DNA of 64,000 nt from contig QHZD01000019.1 in the NCBI GenBank assembly GCA_003225315.1, positions 124,001 through 188,000 on the forward strand, read 5' to 3'. Shown here one piece after another: positions 48,837 to 57,294 of this stretch. Position 1 is the first letter of the stretch. Each line of letters opens with the position of its first letter. The DNA comes from Acidobacteriota bacterium. GTDB taxonomy: Bacteria > Acidobacteriota > Terriglobia > Acidiferrales > UBA7541. Below the pieces are notes generated by a model. The model did not search any database, was not told where the DNA came from, and saw nothing but the letters and a program-made list of their open reading frames with translations. The position numbers and the translations under genes were made by a program.

Positions 48837-49886
48837 TTATGGCTTGCAGCCGGCGGGAACCAGGAGCACTTGGCCTTCGAAGATTAAGTTCGCGTCGCGG
48901 ACGGCTGGATTCGCCTGAGCTATGCAGGACCAGCTCGAGGCATGACCAAAATGGGCCTGGGCGATAGACGTCAGCGTGTCACCCTTTTTCACAGTGACCT
49001 TCGTCGCGGTCCGCGAGGAGACCGCAGGCAGGAAAATCTGCGAGCCAGCCTTAATCTGGTCCGCGTCGCTGATCGCGGGATTGACAGAGAGCAGTTCTTG
49101 CCAGCGCGTTCCCTTGCCCAAATTCTGTTCTGCAATCTTCCAGAGCGAGTCACCCGGCTTTACGATCACGGCGTTGAGTTTTGCCGTGCTGCTCGGCACA
49201 ACAGGAACAATCGGCGCCGCGGGTGCGACCGGAACAGGAGCAGCCGGCTGCAGCGGAGCAATCCGAGCCGCGGGCGGACGCGAGAGCGGAATGCTCGGTG
49301 GCGCAACAAAAACTCTCGGCCGCTCGAAAGGCGAACGCTTCACGGGCGGCTGATAAGGAACAAATCTTGGCGGAGCTGGATTGGAAACCGGTGGACGCAG
49401 CGGCATCACCGGAGGTTTTGGCGAAGCGAGCGCCGGAGCATCCGCGAATGGAAGATGGAACTCCGCGGAGCGCTGAAGTTTCTGCGATTCTTTCTGTTTG
49501 CGGAATCGTCGCGCGACGTCGCCGAGCGGGGCGTCGGGCGAAAGCGACTGCGCGTCGACAGCCTCTCCCGATTTTTCCGCGGGCGAGGGAACGGTCTGGT
49601 TCTTCTTTGCCTCCACCTGAGCGCGATCTTCGGGCGTCAGAATCTGCGCACGCGTTAGATCCCGCTCGGTGTAGACATGCCTGGATTTTTTCTGCTTACT
49701 TTGCTTTTGGGTGCGTTCGTGGCGAGCTGCTTCGGCGACATCCTGAGCGGAGCACTGCGCGGCCCCAAAGATGGCGGAAGCAGTTATCAGAACCGCAGGG
49801 AAGCACACGCTTCGCGTACAAGAAGAACGCTTCGCGGGAAGCGAGAGCGCGGTCAAGGCTGGAATCTTGAGATCAGTTCGTAGCAT
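48837..49886 (-). CDS. Secreted protein with two C-terminal LysM domains
   Basis: VIVKPGDSLWKIAEQNLGKGTRWQELLSVNPAI and VTVKKGDTLTSIAQAHFGHASSWSCIAQANPAV; Pro-rich linker. Confidence 0.88.
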   Translation of the reverse strand: MLRTDLKIPALTALSLPAKRSSCTRSVCFPAVLITASAIFGAAQCSAQDVAEAARHERTQKQSKQKKSRHVYTERDLTRAQILTPEDRAQVEAKKNQTVPSPAEKSGEAVDAQSLSPDAPLGDVARRFRKQKESQKLQRSAEFHLPFADAPALASPKPPVMPLRPPVSNPAPPRFVPYQPPVKRSPFERPRVFVAPPSIPLSRPPAARIAPLQPAAPVPVAPAAPIVPVVPSSTAKLNAVIVKPGDSLWKIAEQNLGKGTRWQELLSVNPAISDADQIKAGSQIFLPAVSSRTATKVTVKKGDTLTSIAQAHFGHASSWSCIAQANPAVRDANLIFEGQVLLVPAGCKP

Positions 49887-50074
49887 TGCAAACCGACCAC
49901 GGGGGGACACCGCTTAGGCACGTAATATACCAAAATAGGGGTCTTATGGGAACAAGTATTTTTTGCATAAGCCGCCGCCCTCCTGGCCCTCAGCAGGGTA
50001 CTTGACCGGCGCGTGTTGCGTTATGATTTCCCCTCTGGAGACTGCGCTCGGCTGCGGCAAGGAGGAAAGAAACC

Positions 50075-52177
50075 ATGAGCAAGAAGCAAAGCTTTTCCCG
50101 GAGACAATTCGTATCCTCGGCGGTTTCAGCCGCCACGATTTCTTCCTGGCAGCCTGGACGAGCACTCTTTGCGGTTCTCGCAGCTCCGAAAAGGGGAACG
50201 CGCGAATTCGCTCCGCATTCGCAAGTCGCGCTGACGACGACTCCGCCTTGGCGCGACCAGGGCATTCTCAACCTCGCAAAGTCGCCGTACGCGAAACTGA
50301 GAAACGTGCCCGTGCACGCGGTCACGATCGAAAATGGTTTCTGGGCGCAGCGCCGCGAAGTCAACGTCAACAAGAGTATTCCTTCGATGGAAAAATTGCT
50401 GGAAGCCAACGGCCGCATGGATAATTTCCGCCGCCTCATCGGAAAGAGCTCTGCCGCGCAGCGCGGGCCGGTGTACTCCGATTCCGACGTTTACAAGTGG
50501 ACCGAAGCTGCCGGTTTCGCTCTGCAATCCGGCGAGCGGCCCGAGCTTCGCGCATCCGTGGACAAAATCACGAAGGACGTCGTTGCCGCGCAACAGCCCG
50601 ACGGATACCTGAACACGTATTACGTCGGCGACCATGCTGCGCAGCGAATGGAGCCGAGAGCCCAGCAATGGGGCCACGAACTTTACAACATGGGTCACTT
50701 CCTGCAAGGCGCTATCGCTTACTACCGCGCCACCGACGATCGCACTCTGCTCGACGCGGGCATCCGTTTTGTAAATGACTTCCTGCTTCCTAATTTCGGT
50801 CCGGGCGCGGACAAGAAACCTTTGTTCTCCGGCCATCCGGAAATGGAATTGGCGCTGGTCGAGTTGTATCGCATTACCGCCGACAAGCGGCAGCTTGATC
50901 TTGCTGGTTATCTGCTTGCCGGCGACTCGCGCATTCAGGTGAAGCCTTGGGATTACGTCTACCATTTTTGCGGGACTCCCTTCACCTCGCGAAAGCATCT
51001 CGAAGGTCACGCCGTGCGTGCCATGTACGCTTGCTGCGGTGCGACCGACTACTACCTGGAAACCGGCGATCCCGCGTATTGGAAGACGCTCAACGTTTTA
51101 TGGAAGGACCTCGTCTCAGCGCAAATGTACGTCACCGGCGGAGTCGGCGCGCGCAGCGACGGCGAGGCTTTCGGTGATCCCTATGAATTGCCCAATGCGC
51201 GGGCCTACGGGGAAAGTTGCGCGGCCATCGGCAACATGATGTGGAATTGGCGCATGCTCGCCGCGACCGGCGAATCCAAATACGCCGACGTGATGGAGCG
51301 TGCGCTCTATAATGGCATCAATTCCGGGATGTCGCTTGATGGCACGCTCTATTGTTATCGCAATCCGCTGGCGTTCGATCCTTCCCGTGGCGACAAGATT
51401 CGCAACGAGTGGTACGACACGACGTGCTGCCCGCCGAACCTGGAGCGGACTTTCGCTTCGCTGCCGGGATATTTCTACAGCACCAGCAGAGAGGGCGTTT
51501 ATCTCCACTTCTATGACAACTCGCAACTCGACTGGCATCTCGAGAACGGCGTCGGCTTGAAGGTCCGCCAGAAGACAAATTATCCGTGGGATGGCGACGT
51601 CGAAATTACCGTCACGCCTGCCGAGCCTGCCGAGTTCACATTTTTCCTGCGAATCCCCGGCTGGACGGACACGGCACAAGTGAGCGTCAACGGGAAGCCC
51701 ATCGCAAGCGCAACTCCCGGCCAGTATCTTCCGATTCGACGCCGATGGGCCGCTGGCGACGTCGTCCACGTGCAATTCAATATGAAGCCGCAACTTCTCG
51801 AAGCCAACGCGGAAGTTATCGAAAACACTGGCCGCGTTGCGGTGCAGCGCGGGCCGCTCGTTTATTGTCTGGAACAAATCGATCAGCCGGAAGGCGTGCC
51901 GCTGAAAAAGGTAGCGTTCAACCTGGGCCCGAAATCGCGCGCGCAATTCCAAGAAGAATTTCGGAACGACCTGCTTGGTGGAATTATTCTGTTGCGCCAT
52001 GCCGGCGCGGCTTATGGAGAATCCGTGGAGCAGAGCCGTCTCTATTTTCGCTATTCCAGCGAGCCTCGAAAGTCGCGGTCTGTCTCGCTGACCTTTATTC
52101 CTTATTACGCGTGGGCCAACCGCACGGCAACTCCGATGCAGGTTTGGACTCCTGTCTCGCAGTCCATCGCTGGCTAA
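50075..52177 (+). CDS. Tat-exported glycoside hydrolase family 127 (beta-L-arabinofuranosidase, former DUF1680)
   Basis: Tat motif SRRQFV; ENGFWAQRREVN; GHELYNMGHFLQGAIAYY; YGESCAAIGNMMWNWRML; EWYDTTCCPPNLERTFASLPGYFYS. Confidence 0.9.
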   Translation: MSKKQSFSRRQFVSSAVSAATISSWQPGRALFAVLAAPKRGTREFAPHSQVALTTTPPWRDQGILNLAKSPYAKLRNVPVHAVTIENGFWAQRREVNVNKSIPSMEKLLEANGRMDNFRRLIGKSSAAQRGPVYSDSDVYKWTEAAGFALQSGERPELRASVDKITKDVVAAQQPDGYLNTYYVGDHAAQRMEPRAQQWGHELYNMGHFLQGAIAYYRATDDRTLLDAGIRFVNDFLLPNFGPGADKKPLFSGHPEMELALVELYRITADKRQLDLAGYLLAGDSRIQVKPWDYVYHFCGTPFTSRKHLEGHAVRAMYACCGATDYYLETGDPAYWKTLNVLWKDLVSAQMYVTGGVGARSDGEAFGDPYELPNARAYGESCAAIGNMMWNWRMLAATGESKYADVMERALYNGINSGMSLDGTLYCYRNPLAFDPSRGDKIRNEWYDTTCCPPNLERTFASLPGYFYSTSREGVYLHFYDNSQLDWHLENGVGLKVRQKTNYPWDGDVEITVTPAEPAEFTFFLRIPGWTDTAQVSVNGKPIASATPGQYLPIRRRWAAGDVVHVQFNMKPQLLEANAEVIENTGRVAVQRGPLVYCLEQIDQPEGVPLKKVAFNLGPKSRAQFQEEFRNDLLGGIILLRHAGAAYGESVEQSRLYFRYSSEPRKSRSVSLTFIPYYAWANRTATPMQVWTPVSQSIAG

Positions 52178-52209
52178 AAACCGTGCCGTTCGTGGTATAA
52201 CTTCACGCC

Positions 52210-52641
52210 ATGACGGACAAATGGGGAAGGCGTCTGTTCAAAGCGGGCGCAGTGGCGCTCTTGATTCTGGGATTGGTGCACTCGCTCTCGCTGATTCGCG
52301 AGCAGGTTCCGGCGAACGAGACGGAGAAACAATTGCTGGGCCTGATGTCCGGCTACAGATTCAACTTGATGGGATCCATACGCACGATGAATGATCTGGT
52401 GCGCGGGTTTAGCGTGTCCTTCATGCTCGCGGCCCTGGGCTTTGCTCTGTTCGACCTGCTGCTGTTCCGGGAGCGGGCAGGATTACTGAAGCGAGCGGCA
52501 CTGGCGAATATCATCTGGCTGGCGGCAATGACCGCCGTCGCCCTTCGTTATTTTTTCATTATCCCGATTTCGTTTTTCACGGCCACCCTGCTAATTTTTG
52601 TTCTAGCCTGGTTGAAGCTGCCATCCGAAGGGACGACTTAG
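52210..52641 (+). CDS. Small 4-TM membrane protein
   Basis: Hydrophobic helices, complete ORF, no recognised family. Confidence 0.6.
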   Translation: MTDKWGRRLFKAGAVALLILGLVHSLSLIREQVPANETEKQLLGLMSGYRFNLMGSIRTMNDLVRGFSVSFMLAALGFALFDLLLFRERAGLLKRAALANIIWLAAMTAVALRYFFIIPISFFTATLLIFVLAWLKLPSEGTT

Positions 52642-52642
52642 C

Positions 52643-52671
52643 TTGTAAGAACCCAACTTCCTTGTTATATT
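52643..52671 (+). promoter_or_regulatory. Candidate rplM promoter (TTGTAA-17-TATATT)
   Basis: -35/-10 with 17-bp spacing, about 100 nt upstream of rplM. Confidence 0.55.
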
Positions 52672-52683
52672 TTGTTTCCCGGC

Positions 52684-52742
52684 AGTTCTCCAAAGAGAAC
52701 TCTTCGTTGACAAAAGGAGAGGCTAACTCTAAGATTAGAGTT
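52684..52742 (+). promoter_or_regulatory. Structured rplM leader with alternative pairing
   Basis: AGTTCTC-CAAA-GAGAACT (52684-52701); CTCTTC/GGAGAG (52700-52721); AACTCTAA-GA-TTAGAGTT (52725-52742). Confidence 0.5.
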
Positions 52743-52774
52743 TGTCTCTAGAGGGAAAGGTGTGACTGAGCGCA

Positions 52775-53224
52775 ATGAGGACGTACGTAGCCAAGGGTGA
52801 AGAAGCCGAAGCGCTGAAAACGGGCGCGAACTGGTTTGTTGTGGATGCGACCAATGTGGTGCTGGGACGCCTGGCGACCAAGGTCGCGCGCATGCTGATC
52901 GGCAAGGATAAGCCGAGTTTTACGCCGTACCTGGATTCGGGCGACCATGTAGTGGTGATTAACGCCGACAAGGTCCGCATGACCGGAAACAAGGTCGAGC
53001 AAAAAGTTTATTATTCGCATAGCGGGTATCCTGGCGGACTGAAGGAAGTGCCCGCGAAGCGGTTGCGCGAGGCCAAAGCCGACTGGATGATCCGCGAGGC
53101 GGTTCTCGGGATGCTTCCGAAGAACAAGCTGCGCGCGCGGCGGGCAAAGAAGTTGCGCATTTACCGAGACGCCGCAGGTTTGGCGCGGCACGCCGGGCAG
53201 AAGCCGCAAGCCGTCTCGCTGTAG
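52775..53224 (+). CDS. rplM: Ribosomal protein L13
   Basis: WFVVDATNVVLGRLATKVARMLIGKDKPSFTPYLDSGDHVVVINADKVRMTGNK. Confidence 0.97.
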   Translation: MRTYVAKGEEAEALKTGANWFVVDATNVVLGRLATKVARMLIGKDKPSFTPYLDSGDHVVVINADKVRMTGNKVEQKVYYSHSGYPGGLKEVPAKRLREAKADWMIREAVLGMLPKNKLRARRAKKLRIYRDAAGLARHAGQKPQAVSL

Positions 53225-53399
53225 GCCGGATTTGTTTTTTTTTCCGCACGTAAGCTGTTCCTTCTAAGTGGTGCCTTAGCGGGGAATACGCAGGCGTGAA
53301 GTTTGAGATTGATCCGCAAAACAGCGGAATGGATGTTTGCCGCTGAGCGGACTGGTATCGAGATGGCTGCCCGGCAGTCATCCATCGCGAGGAGGAACG

Positions 53400-53819
53400 T
53401 TGGGTTCTACGGGAACGCCCCTAGCGGGCACACAGACATGGTTTCTCGGGACGGGACGGCGCAAGGAATCCGTAGCGCGCGTGTTCGTGCGTCCAGGGGC
53501 CGGCAAGTTTACGGTGAACGGCCGGGAAGTCGAAAAGTACTTTCCGAATCATGCCTGGAAGCATGACGCGACGGAGCCGCTGAAGTTTACGAATATCGCT
53601 GACCAGGTGGACGTGGTGGTGACCGCGCATGGCGGCGGAGTGGGCGGCCAGGCAGGGGCGGTGCGCATGGGATTGTCGCGAGCGATTTCGCGGTTTAATC
53701 CGGAGCTGCGGGCGGCGCTGCGCAAGAACGGATTTTTGACGCGCGATTCGCGAATGAAGGAACGCAAGAAGTACGGACAGAAGGGCGCGCGCAAGCGCTT
53801 CCAGTTCACGAAGCGCTAA
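53400..53819 (+). CDS. rpsI: Ribosomal protein S9
   Basis: FLGTGRRKESVARVFVRPGAGKFTVNGRE...KYGQKGARKRFQFTKR. TTG at 53400 preceded by GAGGAGGAAC fits better than the ATG at 53337. Confidence 0.94.
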   Translation: MGSTGTPLAGTQTWFLGTGRRKESVARVFVRPGAGKFTVNGREVEKYFPNHAWKHDATEPLKFTNIADQVDVVVTAHGGGVGGQAGAVRMGLSRAISRFNPELRAALRKNGFLTRDSRMKERKKYGQKGARKRFQFTKR

Positions 53820-53825
53820 TTTTTG

Positions 53826-53966
53826 TGGCCCCGATTTGATCGGGGCCAATCGAGTTCCAGCGGGTTGACGCAAGTCAGCCCGCTGAGATCATGGCCGGCA
53901 AGAAGCCGGCAAGAGGCTGTTCTGTGGCGACGATTTGTTAAATGAAGCGGCGCCACCGCAAACAGC
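53826..53966 (+). promoter_or_regulatory. Structured rpsB 5' leader (four stems)
   Basis: TGGCCCCGAT-TTG-ATCGGGGCCA; CAGCGGGTTGAC-GCAA-GTCAGCCCGCTG; GCCGGC-AAGAA-GCCGGC; GCTGTT..GTGGCG...CGCCAC..AACAGC. Confidence 0.55.
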
Positions 53967-53985
53967 TATCCTATTAGGAGGTAAC

Positions 53986-54861
53986 TTGGCAGTAGAAATT
54001 ACGATGAAAGAGTTGCTGGAGGCCGGAGTCCACTTCGGTCACCAGACGCGGCGCTGGAACCCGAAAATGAAGGAGTACATTTTCGGCGAACGCAACGGCA
54101 TCCACATTATTGATCTTCAGAAAACCCTCAAAATGTTCCGCGAAGCGAGCCGCTTCGTGGGCGAACTCTCCGCACAGGGCAGAACGGTTTTATTTGTGGG
54201 CACCAAGCGGCAGGCTCAGGAGGCGGTCGCCGAGGAGGCCAAGCGTTGCGGTGCGTTTTTCGTGAACCACCGCTGGCTGGGCGGCACGCTGACGAATTGG
54301 GCGACGCTGCAGAAATCCATCAAGCGGCTGAAGCTGCTGAAGGCCATGACCGAAGACGGCCGTATCAAAGAGCTTTCCAAGAAAGAGCAAGCCCGGCTGG
54401 ATCGCGAGATGAAGCACCTGCATCAGAACCTCGAGGGCATCGAGAACATGACGCAGTTGCCGGACGCCATGTTCGTGATCGATTCCAACGCGGAAGAGAT
54501 CGCCGTAAAAGAAGCGCGGCGCATGGGCGTGCCCGTCGTTTCCGTGGTGGACACGAATTGCGATCCGGACGTGGTGGACTGGATTATTCCCGGGAACGAT
54601 GACGCGTTGCGCGCCATTCGCCTGTTTACGACCAAGATTGCGGATTCCGTGCTCGAAGGCCACAACGCTTACCAGCAATCGCAGGTGGCGGATCAGAAGG
54701 CCGCGGAAGATCAGGCACTGGTGGACGGCGTCGAGTACGTCGATACCAGCGCATACGAACAGTACGAAAAGCAAGAGGGCGACTTCGTCGAGGGTGTTGC
54801 GGAAACGCCGGCGGAGCCAGCCGAAGCCACTGTTCCTCCTGACGACGAGGAAAAGCGATAA
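53986..54861 (+). CDS. rpsB: Ribosomal protein S2
   Basis: [46 protein letters not shown] start with AGGAGG upstream. Confidence 0.96.
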   Translation: MAVEITMKELLEAGVHFGHQTRRWNPKMKEYIFGERNGIHIIDLQKTLKMFREASRFVGELSAQGRTVLFVGTKRQAQEAVAEEAKRCGAFFVNHRWLGGTLTNWATLQKSIKRLKLLKAMTEDGRIKELSKKEQARLDREMKHLHQNLEGIENMTQLPDAMFVIDSNAEEIAVKEARRMGVPVVSVVDTNCDPDVVDWIIPGNDDALRAIRLFTTKIADSVLEGHNAYQQSQVADQKAAEDQALVDGVEYVDTSAYEQYEKQEGDFVEGVAETPAEPAEATVPPDDEEKR

Positions 54862-54889
54862 AGCAATTGCGCGGGTAGGAAATTTGTGA

Positions 54890-54923
54890 GGCCCGCGCCG
54901 AGCGATTCGGTGCGGGCCGTTTT
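54890..54923 (+). terminator. Hairpin terminator between rpsB and tsf
   Basis: GGCCCGCGCCGA-GCGAT-TCGGTGCGGGCC followed by GTTTTG. Confidence 0.7.
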
Positions 54924-54972
54924 GTAGCTAGTAGCACCACAAGAAATTGCCAATCAGCAAAGAGAAAAAAGG

Positions 54973-55638
54973 ATGAGTACACAACAGCCAGCAGTGCAAA
55001 TCCCGGCACAACTCGTAAAGGAATTGCGCGAGAGAACGAACGCTGGTTTCGCGGATTGCCGCGCCGCGCTCGTGGAAGCGAACGGCGTCATCGAGAAGGC
55101 CATCGAGATTCTGCGAAAGAAAGGACAGGCCGCGGCCGCAAAAAAAGCCATGCGTGAAGCGTCGGAAGGGCTCGTGGGCAGCTACATCCACGCCGGGGGG
55201 AAAATCGGCGTGCTTGTGGAGCTGAATTGCGAATCTGATTTCGTGGCGCGCACGGATGCGTTCCAGCAGCTTTCGCACGACATCGCGATGCACATCGCGG
55301 CGCTGGATCCACGCTACGTGCGGCGCGAGGAAGTGACGCCGGAGATGCTCGAAAGAGAGCGCGATATTTACAAAGCGCAGGCGCTGGCGACCGGCAAGCC
55401 GGAGGCGGTCGTCGAAAAAATCGTGAACGGCAAGATGGAAAAGTTCTACGAGGAAAACTGCCTCTACGAACAGCACTACATCAAGGACGAGAGCGTCACC
55501 ATTGGGGAGATGATCGCGCAGGCTATCTCCAAGTTGGGCGAAAATATTTCGATCCGGCGTTTCGTGCGTTTCAAGGTCGGCGAAGTAAGCGGCGGAGCCG
55601 CAGGGCCGGAAGCAGTGCCGGTGCCGGTGAAAGCATAA
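54973..55638 (+). CDS. tsf: Elongation factor Ts
   Basis: [40 protein letters not shown]. Confidence 0.96.
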   Translation: MSTQQPAVQIPAQLVKELRERTNAGFADCRAALVEANGVIEKAIEILRKKGQAAAAKKAMREASEGLVGSYIHAGGKIGVLVELNCESDFVARTDAFQQLSHDIAMHIAALDPRYVRREEVTPEMLERERDIYKAQALATGKPEAVVEKIVNGKMEKFYEENCLYEQHYIKDESVTIGEMIAQAISKLGENISIRRFVRFKVGEVSGGAAGPEAVPVPVKA

Positions 55639-55664
55639 TTCAAAGACAATTCGAACCAACCTTC

Positions 55665-55697
55665 AGCGTCCCGGTGTGAACCGGGACGCTTTTTTTA
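55665..55697 (+). terminator. Intrinsic terminator after tsf
   Basis: AGCGTCCCGGT-GTGA-ACCGGGACGCT then T7. Confidence 0.9.
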
Positions 55698-55728
55698 GAG
55701 TGCGGGAGCGTAGCTTCCGCACTCTAAA
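55694..55728. repeat. 16-bp-stem palindrome overlapping the terminator T-run
   Basis: TTTAGAGTGCGGGAGC-GTA-GCTTCCGCACTCTAAA (one GU). Confidence 0.6.
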
Positions 55729-55749
55729 TGTGCGGGCGCGAACATAGTT

Positions 55750-55758
55750 TGCTACAAT
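55750..55758 (+). promoter_or_regulatory. Candidate extended -10 promoter of pyrH (TGCTACAAT)
   Basis: TGnTACAAT located between the tsf terminator and the pyrH start. Confidence 0.45.
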
Positions 55759-55791
55759 TCACGGGATTTTAGACCGCGCGAACGGAGACTC

Positions 55792-56547
55792 ATGGCATCC
55801 GCGAAAGCTGGGAAGAAGAGCTTGAAAAAGGGCAGGCCGGCGTATCAAAGAATATTGCTGAAGCTCTCCGGAGAATCGTTCCAAGGGCCGCAAGGATTTG
55901 GCATCCACGGCGAAACGATTCAAGGCATTGCGCGCGAACTGAAAGACGTGCACGCGCTGGGCGTGCAAACTGCGATCATGGTCGGCGGAGGAAATATTTT
56001 CCGCGGCGCGAGGCAAAAGGGTTTTGAGATCGACCGCGCGACCGGCGATTACATGGGCATGCTTGCTACGGTGATCAACGCGCTGGCGCTGCAGGACGCG
56101 CTCGAAAAAGAAGGCGTGTTCACGCGCGTGCTGAGCGCCATCGAGATGAAAGAGGTTTCCGAGCCGTTTATCCGGCGGCGCGCGATGCGGCACCTGGAGA
56201 AGGACCGCGTGGTGATTTTCGCAGCGGGGACGGGGAATCCCTATTTTTCGACGGACACGGCGGCCGCGCTGCGCGCGATGGAAATCAAGGCGGACGTGAT
56301 CCTGAAAGCCACGCGCGTAGACGGAGTTTACGACGCCGACCCGGAACAAATTCCGGACGCGAAATTCTTTGCCGCGATTTCCTACCGCGAAGTACTAAAT
56401 CAGAATCTGAAAGTGATGGACTCGACGGCGATTTCGCTGTGCATGGACAACGGCATGCCCATCGTGGTGTTCAACATGAACCGTCCGGGAAATATCAAGC
56501 GCGTGGTGCTCGGAGAGCGAGTGGGCTCGAAAGTTACGCCCGCGTAA
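55792..56547 (+). CDS. pyrH: UMP kinase
   Basis: [43 protein letters not shown]. Confidence 0.97.
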   Translation: MASAKAGKKSLKKGRPAYQRILLKLSGESFQGPQGFGIHGETIQGIARELKDVHALGVQTAIMVGGGNIFRGARQKGFEIDRATGDYMGMLATVINALALQDALEKEGVFTRVLSAIEMKEVSEPFIRRRAMRHLEKDRVVIFAAGTGNPYFSTDTAAALRAMEIKADVILKATRVDGVYDADPEQIPDAKFFAAISYREVLNQNLKVMDSTAISLCMDNGMPIVVFNMNRPGNIKRVVLGERVGSKVTPA

Positions 56548-56556
56548 GGAAAGTTC

Positions 56557-56590
56557 GTAGCCCCGACAGGGGTCGGGATCCTCGATCGAC
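56557..56590. repeat. Palindrome-containing dispersed repeat, copy 2 (pyrH-frr intergenic)
   Basis: GTAGCCCCGACAGGGGTCGGGATCCTCGATCGAC; shares the CGGRATCYTCGATCGAC core with 26994-27025. Confidence 0.5.
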
Positions 56591-56652
56591 AGTTTTCTAA
56601 AGTTCAAAGATCGGAAAAGCCTACCCCTGAAGGGGTGAGCTACAGGGACGTT

Positions 56653-57228
56653 ATGACGACGATGGGTACAGTGAAAGAGGCCATGGCGGCGGGCAGAACG
56701 CGGATGGAAAAAGCGGTGGACGATTTTCGCAAGGAGCTTGGCACGCTGCGAACGGGGCGCGCCAATGCTTCCATACTTGATGCCATTCGCGTGGACTACC
56801 ACGGAACGCCCATGCCGGTGAATCAGCTTGGCACGGTGATGGCGCCGGAGGCCACGTTGCTCGTGATTTCACCGTGGGACCCAAGCGCGGTGCCGCTGAT
56901 CGACAAAGCCATCCGGAGTTCGGACCTGGGACTGAATCCCACAAACGACGGCAAGGTGGTGCGCGTGCCAATGCCGGCGCCGACGGAAGAGCGCCGCAAG
57001 GAAATCGTGAAACACCTGCACAAGGTACTTGAGAACCACCGCACGGCGGTGCGCAACATCCGGCGCGACATTAAAGAAGCCATCGACAAGCTGGAGAAGG
57101 ACAAGAAAATCAGCCAGGACGAACAGAAACGGGCGCTGGACGAACTGGAAAAAATCGCGCACGCGGAAACCAAAAAGATCGAAGATCTGTCGGCAGCGAA
57201 AGAGAAAGAAATTCTCGAGATTAGGTAG
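56653..57228 (+). CDS. frr: Ribosome recycling factor
   Basis: RMEKAVDDFRKELGTLRTGRANASILDAIRVDYHGTPMPVNQLGTV. Confidence 0.96.
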   Translation: MTTMGTVKEAMAAGRTRMEKAVDDFRKELGTLRTGRANASILDAIRVDYHGTPMPVNQLGTVMAPEATLLVISPWDPSAVPLIDKAIRSSDLGLNPTNDGKVVRVPMPAPTEERRKEIVKHLHKVLENHRTAVRNIRRDIKEAIDKLEKDKKISQDEQKRALDELEKIAHAETKKIEDLSAAKEKEILEIR

Positions 57229-57294
57229 CGTCGTCTTGCTAGCTTAAAGTTTGCTCGCACGCGTTTCCACTTCCTTTTCCTCACGCGGCCACTC

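Noticed and set aside
50126-52000. Two 294-aa minus-strand ORFs (50126..51010 and 51116..52000)
   Set aside because: Antisense to the GH127 gene, which has clear family motifs.
53826-53848. Hairpin after rpsI as a simple rho-independent terminator
   Set aside because: No T-run follows on the plus strand (AATCGAG). Better treated as part of the rpsB leader.
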